Notes: generated by a model from the sequence alone, not told the origin. A stretch of DNA of 64,000 bases from Phytophthora quininea (GCA_011947345.1 JAAVTG010000412.1:62001-126000), one strand, 5' to 3'. Shown: positions 21,501 to 34,372, counted from the first letter of the stretch. A program made the numbers and translations.

Positions 21501-23026
21501 TTATTTAGTAATAAAATTATTAGTAAAATCAATTGCTAATGTATTTAATTTTTGATCTAATTCTTTAGATAATTCTTTTTAGTTAAAATTTCTTCTAAAA
21601 TATTTGAATGATTATTTTTAATAAAATTTAACCAATTTGTTTCAAATATTGAAATTTTATCTACAGAAATTTTATCTAAGAATCCACGTACACCTAAATA
21701 AATAATTACAATTTGATCTTCAACAGATAATGGAATATTTAATCCTTGTTTTAACATTTCAGTTAATCTAACTCCTCTATTTAATTGTTGTTGTGTTGTT
21801 GCATCTAAATCTGAACCAAATTGTGCAAAAGCTTGTACTTCTCTAAATTGTGCTAATTCTAATTTCATTGTACCAGCAATTTGTTTCATAGCTTTAATTT
21901 GAGCTGAAGAACCTACACGACTTACAGATAAACCAACACTAATAGCAGGTCTTTGACCTTCATTAAATAATTCAGTTTCTAAGAAAATTTGTCCATCAGT
22001 AATTGAAATAACATTTGTTGGAATATATGCAGATACATCACCCGCTTGAGTTTCAATAATAGGTAAAGCTGTTAAAGAACCACCACCAATTTTTTTATTC
22101 ATTTTAGCAGCTCTTTCTAATAAACGTGAGTGTAAATAGAATACATCACCAGGATAAGCTTCACGACCTGGAGGTCTTCTTAATAATAATGACATTTGTC
22201 TATAAGCTACAGCTTGTTTTGATAAATCATCATAAAATATTACAGCATGTTTTCCATTATCTCTAAAATATTCACCAAGAGCACAACCAGTGTAAGGAGC
22301 TAAATATTGTAAAGGTGCTGAATCTGAAGCAGTTGCCGCTACTATAACAGAAAAAAACATAGCATTTTTATCTTCTAATGTTTTAGTTAATTCAGCAATA
22401 GTTGATCTTTTTGACCTACACCTACATAAATACAATATAATTGATTATTAATATCTTTTTTAAATGAGGTTCTCTTTGATTAATAATTGTATCAATTGCA
22501 ATTGAAGTTTTACCTGTTTGTCTATCACCAATAATTAATTCCCTTTGTCCACGACCGATAGGAATTAAACTATCAACAGCTTTTAAACCAGTTTGTACAG
22601 GTTCTTTAACACTTTCTCTAGGCATAATACCTGGTGCTTTTACTTCTACCCTACTTTCTAATTTACTATTAATTTGACCTTTACCATCAATAGGTTGTCC
22701 TAAAGCATCTACTACTCGACCTAATACTTCTAGACCAACAGGTACACTAACAATAGATCCAGTTCTTCTAACAAAATTACCTTCTTGAATTTCTCTATCA
22801 TTACTAAAAACAACAACACCTACAACATCAGGTTCTAAATTTAAAGCCATACCTTTAATATTACCATTATTAAATTCAACCATTTCACCAGCTTGAATTT
22901 TAGTTAAACCATAACATCTAGCAATACCATCACTCATAGAAAGAACAATTCCTGTTTCTTGTAAACTTTTTCATCTTTATATTTTTTAATATTTGATTCA
23001 AGTATATATGATAATTCAATAGCCAT
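21501..23026 (-). CDS. atp1: ATP synthase F1 subunit alpha
   Basis: The non-catalytic nucleotide-binding subunit of F1. [20 protein letters not shown] starts the protein. [18 protein letters not shown] is the Walker A region, followed by the [28 protein letters not shown] region and [20 protein letters not shown]. The C-terminal helical domain ends FTNNFITK. About 508 residues, normal. Frame breaks near 21,580, 22,420, 22,465 and 22,965 are at A/T runs. Organelle coding of atp1 is usual in oomycetes. Confidence 0.96.
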
Positions 23027-23181
23027 AAAGGTTATTAAATTATCATATTTAAATAAATTAATATTATTTTTATAAATAATAATATTAATTTATAAGTTTT
23101 TCAATAAAAAGTAATATTATTTAATTTTATTATCTTTTTTATAAAAAGATTATTTTATTATTTTTACTATATAATTATAAT

Positions 23182-23250
23182 ACCCTTTACGAGAATTGAA
23201 CTCGTATTTTTGCCGTGAAAAGGCAATGTCCTAACCATTAGACTAAAGGG
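23182..23250 (-). tRNA. trnE: tRNA-Glu(UUC)
   Basis: The acceptor CCCTTTA pairs with TAAAGGG. The anticodon arm TTGCCTTTTCACGGCAA has TTC in the loop. T-arm is complete. Confidence 0.93.
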
Positions 23251-23276
23251 CTTTTTATTAAATAAAATTATTTTAT

Positions 23277-24742
23277 TTAATAAAAATAAGAAAAATCTAT
23301 ATGTATTAAAATTTTAGATACACTTTCATGCATACAACTTTCAAAAATTTTAGGATATAATCCTAATAAGAAAATATTTGTAATTAAAATTAAATGTATT
23401 AAAAATTCACGATAAGTTAAATCATAATAAATTTTTAAATAAATATTTTGAATATTACCATAACATATTCTATTATAGAATAATAATGAATAAACTCCAC
23501 CTAAAAACATACCAATAGTAGCAAAAATAGCAGTAGTTGTATTATCTTCAAAAACACCTGTTAATATTAATATTTCACCTACAAAACTACTTGAACCTGG
23601 AATTGACATATTTGCTAATACATATATAAATAATACTATACAAAATATTGGCATTGTATGAGCTAAACCACCATAATAATTAATAAAACGTGTATGATAG
23701 CGATCATATAAACATCCAATTGAAAAAATAAACCACTAGATACTAAACCATGACTAATCATTTGAATAATACTACCTTCTAAACCTTGTATAGTTAAAGA
23801 AAAAATACCTAAAATAATAAAATTCATATGTGCAACAGAAGCATATGCAATAATACGTTTTAAATCTGTTTGTCTGATTGCAGTTAAAGAAGCATATATT
23901 ATTGAAATTAAACATAATACTAGTATATATGGAGTAAAATAAATAGTAGCTTTAGGGAATAAAGGCACTAAAAATCTAATCATACCGTATGAACCTAATT
24001 TTAATAAAATACCAGCTAATAAAACAGAACCAGCTGTAGGTGCTTCAACATGTGCTTCAGGTAACCAAACATGAAAAGGTAACATTGGAACTTTAACAGC
24101 AAATGATAAAAAAGCTAAGAAATATAATTTTTCATATGAAAAATTAAAATTACAATAATATAATATTTGATAATCTGTAGTACCAACCGTTAAAAATAAA
24201 TGAATAATTGCAATAAACATAAATAATGAACCAGCTAATGTATATAAAAAAACAAATAAGAAGCTTTTATTTTACGTTCTCTTGATCCCCAAATACCTAT
24301 AATTAAAAACATAGGAATAAGTACACTTTCAAAGAAAATATAAAAATTAGTATATCTAATACACTAAATGAAATAATTAAACAAAATTCTAAAATAAAAT
24401 ATAAAATAAAATATTCTTTTATATTTTTATTTATTATTTCATAACTGATTAGCATACATATGGGAATTAAAAATGTTGTTAAAATTATAAAAATAATGAA
24501 ATACCGTCAAGACCTAAATAAAAATTTAAATTAAATTGATGAATCCATTCTATTTTAAATAAATATTGAAAATTAGATGTAGATTTATCAAATAAAATCC
24601 ATAAAGGTAATGACATTAAAAAATGAAAAATGACATAAAAATACTAAAATTTTTAATAAATTTTTCATTTTTATAAAAATAATACAATAACTGTAATTAA
24701 TGGTAAAATAAGTAAAAATATTAATATAAATTTGTTAAACAT
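23277..24742 (-). CDS. nad4: NADH dehydrogenase subunit 4
   Basis: An antiporter-like complex I subunit. [20 protein letters not shown] starts it. The core has [20 protein letters not shown] with the proton-path Lys and His, [16 protein letters not shown], and [15 protein letters not shown]. Later come [14 protein letters not shown] and [15 protein letters not shown] segments. About 488 codons. Breaks lie near 23,700, 24,250, 24,345, 24,490, 24,620 and 24,680. Confidence 0.95.
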
Positions 24743-24765
24743 AAAAATTTAATTATATTAAGAAA

Positions 24766-24839
24766 GGGCGAAAAATGGGACTTGAACCCATAACACTTAG
24801 ACCCACAATCTAACACTCTACCTTTAAGTTATAATCGCC
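24766..24839 (-). tRNA. trnH: tRNA-His(GUG)
   Basis: The anticodon arm TTAGATTGTGGGTCTAA has GTG in the loop, and the T-arm is GGGTTCAAGTCCC. The acceptor GGCGA pairs with TCGCC, with weaker inner pairs. Confidence 0.9.
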
Positions 24840-24842
24840 TTT

Positions 24843-25265
24843 TTAAATCTTTCTTAAATAATATATAAAATTTAAAAAAGGACGAACAATTAAATTATTT
24901 AAAGGTAAATAATTTTGAGATAATATTTGTTTTATTTTTAAATTTGAATAAATATCTTCTTTAATATTTAAATAAATTAATTGTATTTTTGAAAATTAGA
25001 AAAATTTTGAATTAAATTTAAATCATCATTACCATATATAATTAAAATTGATCCTTGACCTTTTAATTGAGAAAATATTTGAGTAATAAGAGTTTGTTTT
25101 AATATTAAAGATTTATAATTTAGTTTTTAATTTTTTTTTAATAATATAATTTCGTTAATATTTAAATCATTATAACGAAATATATATATATATTTATAAG
25201 TTTGTTTAATTTTTGTAATTGATTTAATTTGTATTTTTAAAAATATTTGTTTTTTGTTTTAACAT
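24843..25265 (-). CDS. unassigned ORF of about 142 codons, likely ribosomal protein uL10m
   Basis: Starts MLKQKTNIF and reads, across indels near 25,215, 25,130 and 24,990, YIYIFRYNDLNINEIILLKK followed by an LKT-x-YKSLILKQTL segment. That is the pattern of uL10: a beta strand, Y/R-x-x-L-x-x-x-E-x-x-x-L-K/R-x-x-L, then K-N/Q-T-L. Next come FSQLKGQGSILIIYGNDD (the L-x-G-x-x-x-x-I strand of L10), the IYSNLKIKQIL region and LPLNNLIVRPFLNFIYYL at the end. The length matches an unassigned ORF of 142 codons I recall from Phytophthora mtDNA. uL10 anchors the L7/L12 stalk. It sits between nad7 and trnH on one strand. The domain match is by eye only. Confidence 0.55.
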
Positions 25266-25307
25266 ATTATTTTTTAATAATTTCTAATTTTAATTGAATT
25301 TATTAAA

Positions 25308-26482
25308 TTATCTATCAATTTCACCAAAAACAACATCTAATGTACCAATTATTGTTACAACATCAGCAATCATATGATTTTTCGCCATAAAATCTAACGC
25401 TTGTAAATGTAAAAATCCAGGTGATTTTATTTTACAACGATAAGGTTTATTTGTACCATCAGATACTAAATATACACCATATTCACCTTTTGGTGCTTCA
25501 ATTACAGTATAAGTTTCCCCACTATTTACAGTAATATTTTCAGAATAATATTTAAAATGATGTATTAAAGATTCCATTGAATTTTTAATTTGAATACGGT
25601 TTGGATTAGTTATTTTTTTATCATCTAATTTTATTTGGCCATTAGGTATTTGATTTAATACTTGTAAAATAATTCTAATAGATTGTCTCATTTCTTCAAT
25701 TCTAATTAAATAACGATCATAACAATCACCATTAGTACCAACTGGTATATCAAAATCTAATTTATCATAAACTTCATATGGTTGGGTTTTTCTTAAATCC
25801 CATGAAATACCTGAACCTCTTAGCATAACACCACTAAAACCTAAATTTAAAGCATCTTTTGCATTTACAACACCAATATCTACTAATCTTTGTTTCCAAA
25901 TTCTATTATTTGTTAACATCTCTTCGATTTCATCTAATCTTGTATTAAATTGATCACAAAAATGTAAATATCATTTAATAATCCTTTAGGTAAATCTTGA
26001 TTAACACCACCTGGTCTAAAATAAGCTGCATGCATACGAGCACCTGAAACTCTTTCATAAAATTCCATTAATTTTTCTCGTTCTTCAAATCCCCAAAAAT
26101 ATGGTGTCATAGCTCCAACATCTAAAGCATGACAACATACAGCTAATAAATGATTTAAAATTCGAGTAATTTCAGAAAAAGAACTCTAATATATTGTGCA
26201 CGTAAAGGTACATTACAATTTAATAATTTTTCAATTGCTAAAACATAAGCATGTTCTTGACACATCATAGAAACATAATCTAATCTATCAAAATAAGGTA
26301 AAGCTTGTAAATAATTTTTATATTCAATTAATTTTTCAGTACCTCGATGTAATAAACCTATATGTGAATCAGCTTTTTAACAACTTCACCGTTTAATTCT
26401 AAAATTAATCTTAAAACACCATGAGCTGCAGGGTGTTGAGGACCGAAATTTATTGAAAAATTTTTAATTTTTTTAAAGACAT
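25308..26482 (-). CDS. nad7: NADH dehydrogenase subunit 7 (49-kDa/NuoD)
   Basis: The matrix-arm subunit forming the quinone cavity with NuoB. Near the N-terminus is [20 protein letters not shown]. Further on come [41 protein letters not shown], and [19 protein letters not shown]. The C-terminus [19 protein letters not shown] is the canonical end. About 392 residues. Indels near 26,465, 26,378, 26,190 and 25,970 break the frame. Confidence 0.96.
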
Positions 26483-26587
26483 TATAATTTTTTTATTAAT
26501 ATCAAAAAATATTTATAAATTAATTTTTATAAATATATAGCATATATAGTAAGTAAATATTTTTAAATATTTATTTCTTTTTAAATT

Positions 26588-28058
26588 ATGATTTTACAAG
26601 AAATTTTTAATAATAATTTTGAAATTATTATTCCAGAATTTTTTAACAACTATTTTATTAATTTTATTATTATTCGGAGTATTTTATAAAAATCAAAATA
26701 CTCAAAAATTTTGATTATTAAAAATATTACTACTATAATAATATATTTATTATTAATTTTATTAATCTTAACTTTAAATATAACAAATATTTCAAATAAT
26801 ATATTAAACGGTGTTTTAATTATTAATAATTTTACTCAATTTGTTAAAACAATTTTAATAATGTCAACAATTGTTTGTTTTTTAACTCAACAAAAATATT
26901 TAATTCAACAAAAATTAATTCATATGAAATTAATATTTTAATGTTAATTTCATTATTAGGTTTAATGTTATTAGTATCTTCTAATCATTTTATTACGTTA
27001 TATTTAGCAATTGAATTACAAAGTTTAAGTTTTTATATTTTAACAGCTACACAAAAAAATCAATATTATCTGTTGAAGCTGGTTTAAAATATTTTATTTT
27101 AGGTTCTATCGCATCAGGATTTATATTATTTGGTTCTTCAATAATATATGCTATAACAGGTTCATTAAATTTTAATAATATTTTTTAATATTATCAAATA
27201 TAAATTATTTAGATAATATTAATATTTTAATAAGTGTCTCATATGGATTAATTTTTATAACAATAGGTATTTTATTTAAAATAGGTGCTTCACCTGTTCA
27301 TTTTTGGTTACCTGATGTATATGAAGGTGCGCCTAATAATGTTTCAAGTTTTTGCAATCGTACCAAAAATAGCATTTATTGCTATATTAATTCGTTTATT
27401 TTTTGATATTTTTTTAATTTATCATTTTTTTGAAATATTTTTTTATATTATTTCATTTTTATCTATGTTAATAGGGGCTTTATCAGCTTTACAACAAAAA
27501 AATTAAAAGATTATTAGCTTATAGTTCAATAAGTCATGTAGGTTTTATTTTTATAGGATTTACATCAAATATGTTAAATAATATTCCATTTATTTTATTA
27601 TATGTTATTATATATATTGTAACAAGTATTAATTTATGGACTTCATATTTATCTTTAAATATAAATCATAAACCAATAAAATATTTAACTGATTTATCAA
27701 ATATCTATACTATTAATAAATTAATTGCTTTTATAATAATATTAAATATTTTTCTTTAGCTGGAATTCCACCATTAGCTGGTTTTTTTCAAAATTATTTA
27801 TATTTTTTCGGCTATTAAAAATAATTATTTTAGTTTAGTTTTTTTGGTATTATTATAAGTGTAATAAGTTCTTTTTATTATTTAAAAATTATTAAAATAA
27901 TTTTTTGAAAAAATATTAAGAAAATGTATATTTCTCAAATAAATAAAATACAAAGTATTATTTTAATAATAAGTACTCAATTCGTATTATTTCTATTTGT
28001 ATTTCCCAATATTATATTAGTTAATTTAAATAAAATTTATTTATCTTTATTAATATAA
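26588..28058 (+). CDS. nad2: NADH dehydrogenase subunit 2
   Basis: An antiporter-like complex I subunit. It begins [19 protein letters not shown]. Family segments are [62 protein letters not shown] and [18 protein letters not shown], then [14 protein letters not shown]. About 490 codons. Indels near 26,640, 26,925, 27,063, 27,185, 27,335, 27,500, 27,755 and 27,840 split it into small frames. Confidence 0.95.
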
Positions 28059-28063
28059 TATTC

Positions 28064-28139
28064 TGTCTGGATAGCTCAGTTGGTTAGAGTAAAAGACTGA
28101 AAATCTTTGTGTCGGTGGTTCAAATCCACCTCCAGACAA
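28064..28139 (+). tRNA. trnF: tRNA-Phe(GAA)
   Basis: The acceptor TGTCTGG pairs with CCAGACA. The anticodon loop CTGAAAA has GAA. D- and T-arms are standard. Confidence 0.94.
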
Positions 28140-28157
28140 TTTTATAAAAACAATTTT

Positions 28158-28442
28158 ATGTATCTTTTAAGAATAACTTTTAAATCCTTTCAAAAATTAA
28201 TCAACTTAAACAAAATTTATTAAAATTAAATAAATTTAAAAATATTCAAATAAATGGAATATTTCAAGTAAAAATAAAAATAAAATTTTTACTTTATTAA
28301 AATCTCCACATGTAAATAAAAATCACGTGAACATTTTATTTATAAAAATTATACACCTAAATTAGATATACAATTTTTTAATGTATATCAACTATTAAAT
28401 TTTTTGATTTTAATTAAAAAATTTTATCAAAAAACTCGTTAA
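28158..28442 (+). CDS. rps10: small-subunit ribosomal protein uS10m
   Basis: A head protein of the small subunit. It starts MYLLRITFKSFQK. The diagnostic part is TLLKSPHVNKKSREHFIYKN, as in S10 (L-x-S-P-H-x-x-K-x-x-R-E-x-F). It ends LILIKKFYQKTR. About 95 residues. Indels near 28,195, 28,275 and 28,320 shift the frame. Confidence 0.92.
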
Positions 28443-28475
28443 TTAATATAAAAATTATTAAAAAAATTAAAAAAT

Positions 28476-28549
28476 ATGCTTATAGCTTAATTGGATAAAG
28501 CATTAGATTGCGGATCTACAGACTGAAAGTTCGAGTCTTTCTAAGCATA
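28476..28549 (+). tRNA. trnR: tRNA-Arg(GCG)
   Basis: The acceptor ATGCTTA pairs with TAAGCAT. The anticodon loop TTGCGGA has GCG, so it reads CGY. An unmodified G34 here is less common than the A34 (ACG) seen in many organelles. Confidence 0.9.
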
Positions 28550-28556
28550 TATATTT

Positions 28557-28628
28557 TGAAGTATAGCCAAGTGGTAAGGCCTCCGTTTTTGGTACGGAAA
28601 ATCAAAGGTTCGAATCCTTTTACTTCAA
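28557..28628 (+). tRNA. trnQ: tRNA-Gln(UUG)
   Basis: The acceptor TGAAGTA pairs with TACTTCA. The anticodon arm CCGTTTTTGGTACGG has TTG in the loop. Confidence 0.92.
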
Positions 28629-28702
28629 GGGCCTATAACTCAGTTGGTTAGAGTATACGCCTGATAAGTGTAAAGTCAGTAGTTCAAATCTACTTAGGCC
28701 CA
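28629..28702 (+). tRNA. trnI: tRNA-Ile(GAU)
   Basis: The acceptor GGGCCTA pairs with TAGGCCC. The anticodon loop CTGATAA has GAT. It follows trnQ with no spacer. Confidence 0.94.
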
Positions 28703-28705
28703 TTA

Positions 28706-28778
28706 GAATAATTAGCTCAATTGGTAGAGTATTTCGTTTACACCGAAAATGTTAGCGGTTCGAGTCCGTTATTATTCA
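28706..28778 (+). tRNA. trnV: tRNA-Val(UAC)
   Basis: The acceptor GAATAAT pairs with ATTATTC. The loop TTTACAC has TAC. It is the last of the four-tRNA run before rps12. Confidence 0.92.
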
Positions 28779-28800
28779 AAATATTTAATTTAAAATTAAT

Positions 28801-29177
28801 ATGTCAACTATAAATCAATTATTTTTAAAAAACAAAAACGTTTAGAAAAAAAAAAGAAATAAAAGTCCAGCTTTAAAACAATGCCCTCAACGTAAAGGTA
28901 TTTGTTTAAAAGTTTATAATACAACACCTAAAAACCAAACTCAGCTATGCGTAAAGTAGCTAAAGTTCATTTATCGAGTAGATATACAATAATTACATAT
29001 ATACCCGGTATTGGTCATACATTACAAGAACATTCTATTGTATTAGTTAGAGGTGGTAGAGTAAAAGATTTACCAGGTGTAAAATATCATGTAATTCGCG
29101 GTAAATATGATTTATTAGGTATTTATTCAAGAAAAACGTCAAGATCTAAATATGGAACTAAAATACGAAGAGTATAA
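28801..29177 (+). CDS. rps12: small-subunit ribosomal protein uS12m
   Basis: uS12 lies at the decoding centre. It starts [14 protein letters not shown]. Two strong signatures are [34 protein letters not shown] (28,870-28,975) and [20 protein letters not shown], then [19 protein letters not shown], and the end KYGTKIRRV. About 126 residues. Indels near 28,830 and 28,935 break the frame. Confidence 0.96.
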
Positions 29178-29199
29178 AATTAAAAAACTATTTATTAAT

Positions 29200-29533
29200 A
29201 TGTTATTAAAACAAGGAAAAAAACTTGTTCTGAAAATATATTTAAATATATTTTAATAAATTTAAAAAAACTACAAAACAAAAACCTAATTTTATTTTAT
29301 TTAAATCAATTGATAATTTATTACCAAAATTGAAAGCTATTAGTATTCCAAATAAAAAAGAAGTAAAAAAAAAAAAAAGACCGTTATTTTTTAATGCATT
29401 TAAATGAAGATAAACAAATAAAAAATCTGTTTCATGGTTACTTTTAAATTCAAATTTGAAAAATTTAACAAATGAAATTATTCAAACTTCAAAAATAAAA
29501 GTAAAACAATTAATACAAAAAACAATATTATAA
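29200..29533 (+). CDS. rps7: small-subunit ribosomal protein uS7m (short)
   Basis: The core MLLKQGKKTCSENIFKYIL corresponds to the GKKS-x-A-E-x-I-x-Y helix of S7. Then come KPNFILFKSIDNLLPKLKAI and SVSWLLLNSNLKN, matching the later RAxxWLL-like helices. About 111 residues, shorter than the ~150 usual for S7: the normal N-terminal strand before the first helix is absent or too divergent to see. It follows rps12 in the usual str order. Indels near 29,228, 29,270, 29,380 and 29,420. Confidence 0.85.
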
Positions 29534-29639
29534 AAATATTAAAAAATTAAAATTTAATCTTATTTTTGATTAAATTTAATGATAATAAATTAAAATTATT
29601 TATATTTAAATAATTAATTATTACAAAACTTACAATTTT

Positions 29640-30547
29640 ATGCAAAATTATTATTATATTAACAAAAAAATTTACAAATAGAAACTACAACAAATGATAC
29701 TAATATCGAGAAATTTCAAAATGATTTAAAATTTTTAAAAGAAATTACACAAAATACACAAAAACACAAAAACATCCATATCATTTAGTAGATCCAAGTC
29801 CATGGCCTTTTGTAATTTCATTTGGTTTATTTTTTTACTTTTGGTATTGCAATGTATTTTCACGGATATATTGGTAGTAATATTTTAGCATTTACTGGAT
29901 TTTTAATTATTATTTTAACAATGTATACATGGTTTCGTGATATTGTTAGAGAAGCTGTATATGAAGGTCAACATACTAAACAAGTTCAATTAGGTTTAAG
30001 AAATGGTATGCTTTTATTCATTTTTAGTGAATTATTAGTTTTTGTAAGCTTTTTCTGGGCATTCTTTCATTCAGCATTAGCACCTACACCAGAAATTGGT
30101 TCATTATGGCCACCATTAGGTATTGAAACTGTAAATGCGTGGGGTATTCCTTTATTAAATACAATTATTTTATTATCATCAGGTGCAACTATTACTTGGG
30201 CACATCATTCTATAGTATTTGGTGATAGAAAAATGCTATTGTTAGTTTAATAATAACTATTTTATTAGCAGTATTTTTACTTTAATTCAATCTTACGAAT
30301 ATATTGAAAGTACTTTTTCAATATCTGATAGTATTTATGGTACTACCTTTTTTTATTAACAGGTTTACACGGATTACATGTAATTATAGGTACAATTTTT
30401 ATAATAGTAATGACTATTAGATTAATTAATCATCATTTTACAAAACAACACCATTTTGGGTTTGAAGCTGCAGCATGGTATTGGCATTTTGTTGATGTTG
30501 TTTGGTTATTTTTATTTGTAGCTGTATATTGGTGGGGAGGTAATTAA
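29640..30547 (+). CDS. cox3: cytochrome c oxidase subunit III
   Basis: A seven-helix core subunit of complex IV. After an unusual polar N-terminal extension (about 55 residues, [20 protein letters not shown]) comes [14 protein letters not shown], the normal start region. Further signatures are [39 protein letters not shown] and [14 protein letters not shown], ending [10 protein letters not shown]. Indels near 29,670, 29,760, 29,835, 30,230, 30,280 and 30,350. Confidence 0.96.
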
Positions 30548-30555
30548 TTTATTTT

Positions 30556-31267
30556 ATGTTTAGTCCTTTAGAACAATTTGAAATTTTACCTATTTTTCAA
30601 ATACCTTTTATATTTACTAATGCTTCTTTAATTTTAATAATAGGTTTAGTTTATTTATATATATTTTTTTATAAAAACTAAATTTATTCCAACGCGTTTT
30701 CAACAAATTTTGAAATAATTTTTAATACAGCTATTGAATTAACATATTCAAGTATTGGTAAAGTTGGTAAACATTTTGTTTCATTAATTTTTGTTATTTT
30801 TTTCATTTTATTATGTAATTTAATAGGAATGGTTCCTTATAGTTTTACCGTAACAAGTCATTTAATTATTACATTTACATTAGCATTAACAATATATGTT
30901 GGTTTTAATATTATTGGAATAAAAAATATAAATTAAATTTTTAAATTTATTTTTACCAAGTGGTGCAAATATTGCATTAGTTCCTATTTTAGTACCTATT
31001 GAATTAATTTCATATATTTTTCGTGTAATTAGTTTACCTGTACGACTTTTTGCTAATATGATGGCAGGACATACATTATTAAAAGTAATAGCAGGTTTTG
31101 CTTGGAGTATGTTAAATGTTAATAGTTTTATATTTGTAGCACATTTTATTCCATTAATTTTAATTGTATTATTAGTTGGATTAGAAATTGCAGTAGCTAT
31201 TATTCAAGCATATGTATTTACTATTTTAACTTGCATGTATATAGGGGATGCTATAAATTTACATTAA
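30556..31267 (+). CDS. atp6: ATP synthase subunit a
   Basis: The proton-channel stator subunit. It starts MFSPLEQFEILPIF. Visible are NLIGMVPYSFTVTSHLIITF, EISYIFRVISLPVRLFANMMAGH with the essential Arg, and VGLEIAVAIIQAYVFTILTC, ending YIGDAINLH. About 237 residues. Breaks near 30,670, 30,705 and 30,930. Confidence 0.96.
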
Positions 31268-31281
31268 TATATAATATTTAA

Positions 31282-31355
31282 GGAAAAGTAGCTCAGTTGG
31301 TTAGAGTGGTAGCTTGTCACGCTATAGGTCGCGGGTTCAAATCCCGTTTTTTCCG
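31282..31355 (+). tRNA. trnD: tRNA-Asp(GUC)
   Basis: The acceptor GGAAAAG pairs with TTTTTCC. The anticodon arm TAGCTTGTCACGCTA has GTC in the loop. Confidence 0.93.
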
Positions 31356-31380
31356 TATTATTATAAAAAAATTAATAAAT

Positions 31381-31733
31381 ATGTTATTAAACTATTCAAA
31401 TATTTTTATATTTTTAATATTAAGTTTATTTTTATCAATTTTAATTTTCATGTTATCTTTTGGATTAATTAAACAAAAGATGACTTAGAAAAGTTAACAG
31501 CTTACGAATGTGGATTTAATCCATACGATGATGCTAGAAAAATTTTTGATGTTAAATTTTATTTAGTAGCAATTCTTTTTATTATTTTCGATTTAGAAGC
31601 TGTTTTTGTTTTTCCTTGGGTATTAACTTTAAGTTCAAATTTTTCATGGGGTTTTTGGACTATGATTGAATTTTTAGTTGAATTAGTTATAGGTTTTGTT
31701 TATATTTGGTGTAGTGATGCATTAGAATGGTAA
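31381..31733 (+). CDS. nad3: NADH dehydrogenase subunit 3
   Basis: A three-helix complex I subunit (NuoA). It starts MLLNYSNIFIF. The matrix loop LEKLTAYECGFNPYDDARKIFDVKFY carries the Cys marker of the active/deactive loop, then LVAILFIIFDLEAVFVFPW. It ends CSDALEW. About 118 residues. One indel near 31,480 breaks the frame. Convergent with cox1 across 153 bp of AT-rich spacer. Confidence 0.96.
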
Positions 31734-31886
31734 TAAATATTCTTTAAAATATAATAAAACTCTATTGTTTTTTTATTATATTTAAATAATTTTATAATAT
31801 AAAATTATTTAAATATTTTTATATAAAAATTTAAATAATATGTTATTACTTAATTATTAAGAATTTTTTAAATAAAAATTATATAT

Positions 31887-33417
<1,531 letters not shown>

Positions 33418-33495
33418 TTAATTTAAACGCAAAATTATATAATTTTATTTTAAATTAAAAAAGCGTTGGTTTTTTAATTTTTATTTTATAAATTT

Positions 33496-33594
33496 TTATT
33501 TATTAAAAAATTGTTTTATTTTATAGATTATTTGTTTTATATCAGTAAATAATAATAATATTAAAAATATTATACCAATTATTTTAAATATCAT
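33496..33594 (-). CDS. 32-codon ORF resembling the TatA/TatB helix
   Basis: MIFKIIGIIFLILLLFTDIK is followed by QIIYKIKQFFNK and a TAA. The layout is a short N-terminal membrane helix (residues ~5-16), a hinge at FTD where TatA has FGP, and a basic amphipathic helix (residues ~19-32). This is the TatA/B architecture, in minimal form. It begins 5 bp after the cox2 stop on the same strand, so it is likely cotranscribed. I recall an unassigned 32-codon ORF in Phytophthora mtDNA, so length may be conserved. The same genome has tatC. A chance hydrophobic ORF in AT-rich DNA is the alternative. Confidence 0.45.
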   Translation of the reverse strand: MIFKIIGIIFLILLLFTDIKQIIYKIKQFFNK

Positions 33595-33599
33595 AATTT

Positions 33600-34372
33600 T
33601 TAATTATATATTAAAATCAAAATTGATTTTATTTTTAACCAAGTTAAATAATCTTCTAATGAAACAGCTTCTACTACAATAGGCATAAATCCATGATTTA
33701 CTCCACAAATTTCACTACATTGTCCATAAAAACACCTTCTCTTTTAATAAACATTGAAGTTTGATTTAAACGACCTGGACATGCATCTAATTTTATACCT
33801 AATGATGGTATAGCCCAAGAATGTAAAACATCAGAAGCTGTAATTAATACACGAATATGACTATTAGTAGGTACTACAACACGATTATCTACTTCTAATA
33901 TTCTAAATTGACCTATAGCTAAATCATCTTCTTGAACCATATAACTATCAAAAATTAAAGGTTCATCAGAAAATTCTAAATTATCTGAATATTCATAACT
34001 CCAATACCATTGACTACCTATTACTTTTAATGTAATAATAGGATCTATTACTTCATCCATTGAATATAATAATGCAAATGATGGAATTGCAACAGTTAAT
34101 AAAATTAAAGCTGGAATAGAAGTCCAAATAATTTCAATAGTAGCACCATGTACAACAGTTGCTGGAATTTTATTTTTTTCATCAAAAGAGTAATAACTCT
34201 AAATAACATCCAACAAACAAATACAACGATTAATATTAAAAAAACATTAAATCATGATGGAAATTAATAATACCTTCCATAACAGGAGTTGCTGGATCTT
34301 GAAAACCTAATTGCCAAGGTTCTGCCATATCTAAAAAGTGAATTGATTTGTTATATAATTTGTTATTGTCAT
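33600..34372 (-). CDS. cox2: cytochrome c oxidase subunit II
   Basis: The CuA-bearing subunit of complex IV. The conserved start is [19 protein letters not shown], preceded by a ~15-residue leader from the ATG at 34372. Then come [30 protein letters not shown], the [20 protein letters not shown] ligand region and [20 protein letters not shown] with the CuA Cys, His and Met residues. About 257 residues. Breaks near 33,730, 34,190, 34,240 and 34,335. Confidence 0.96.
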
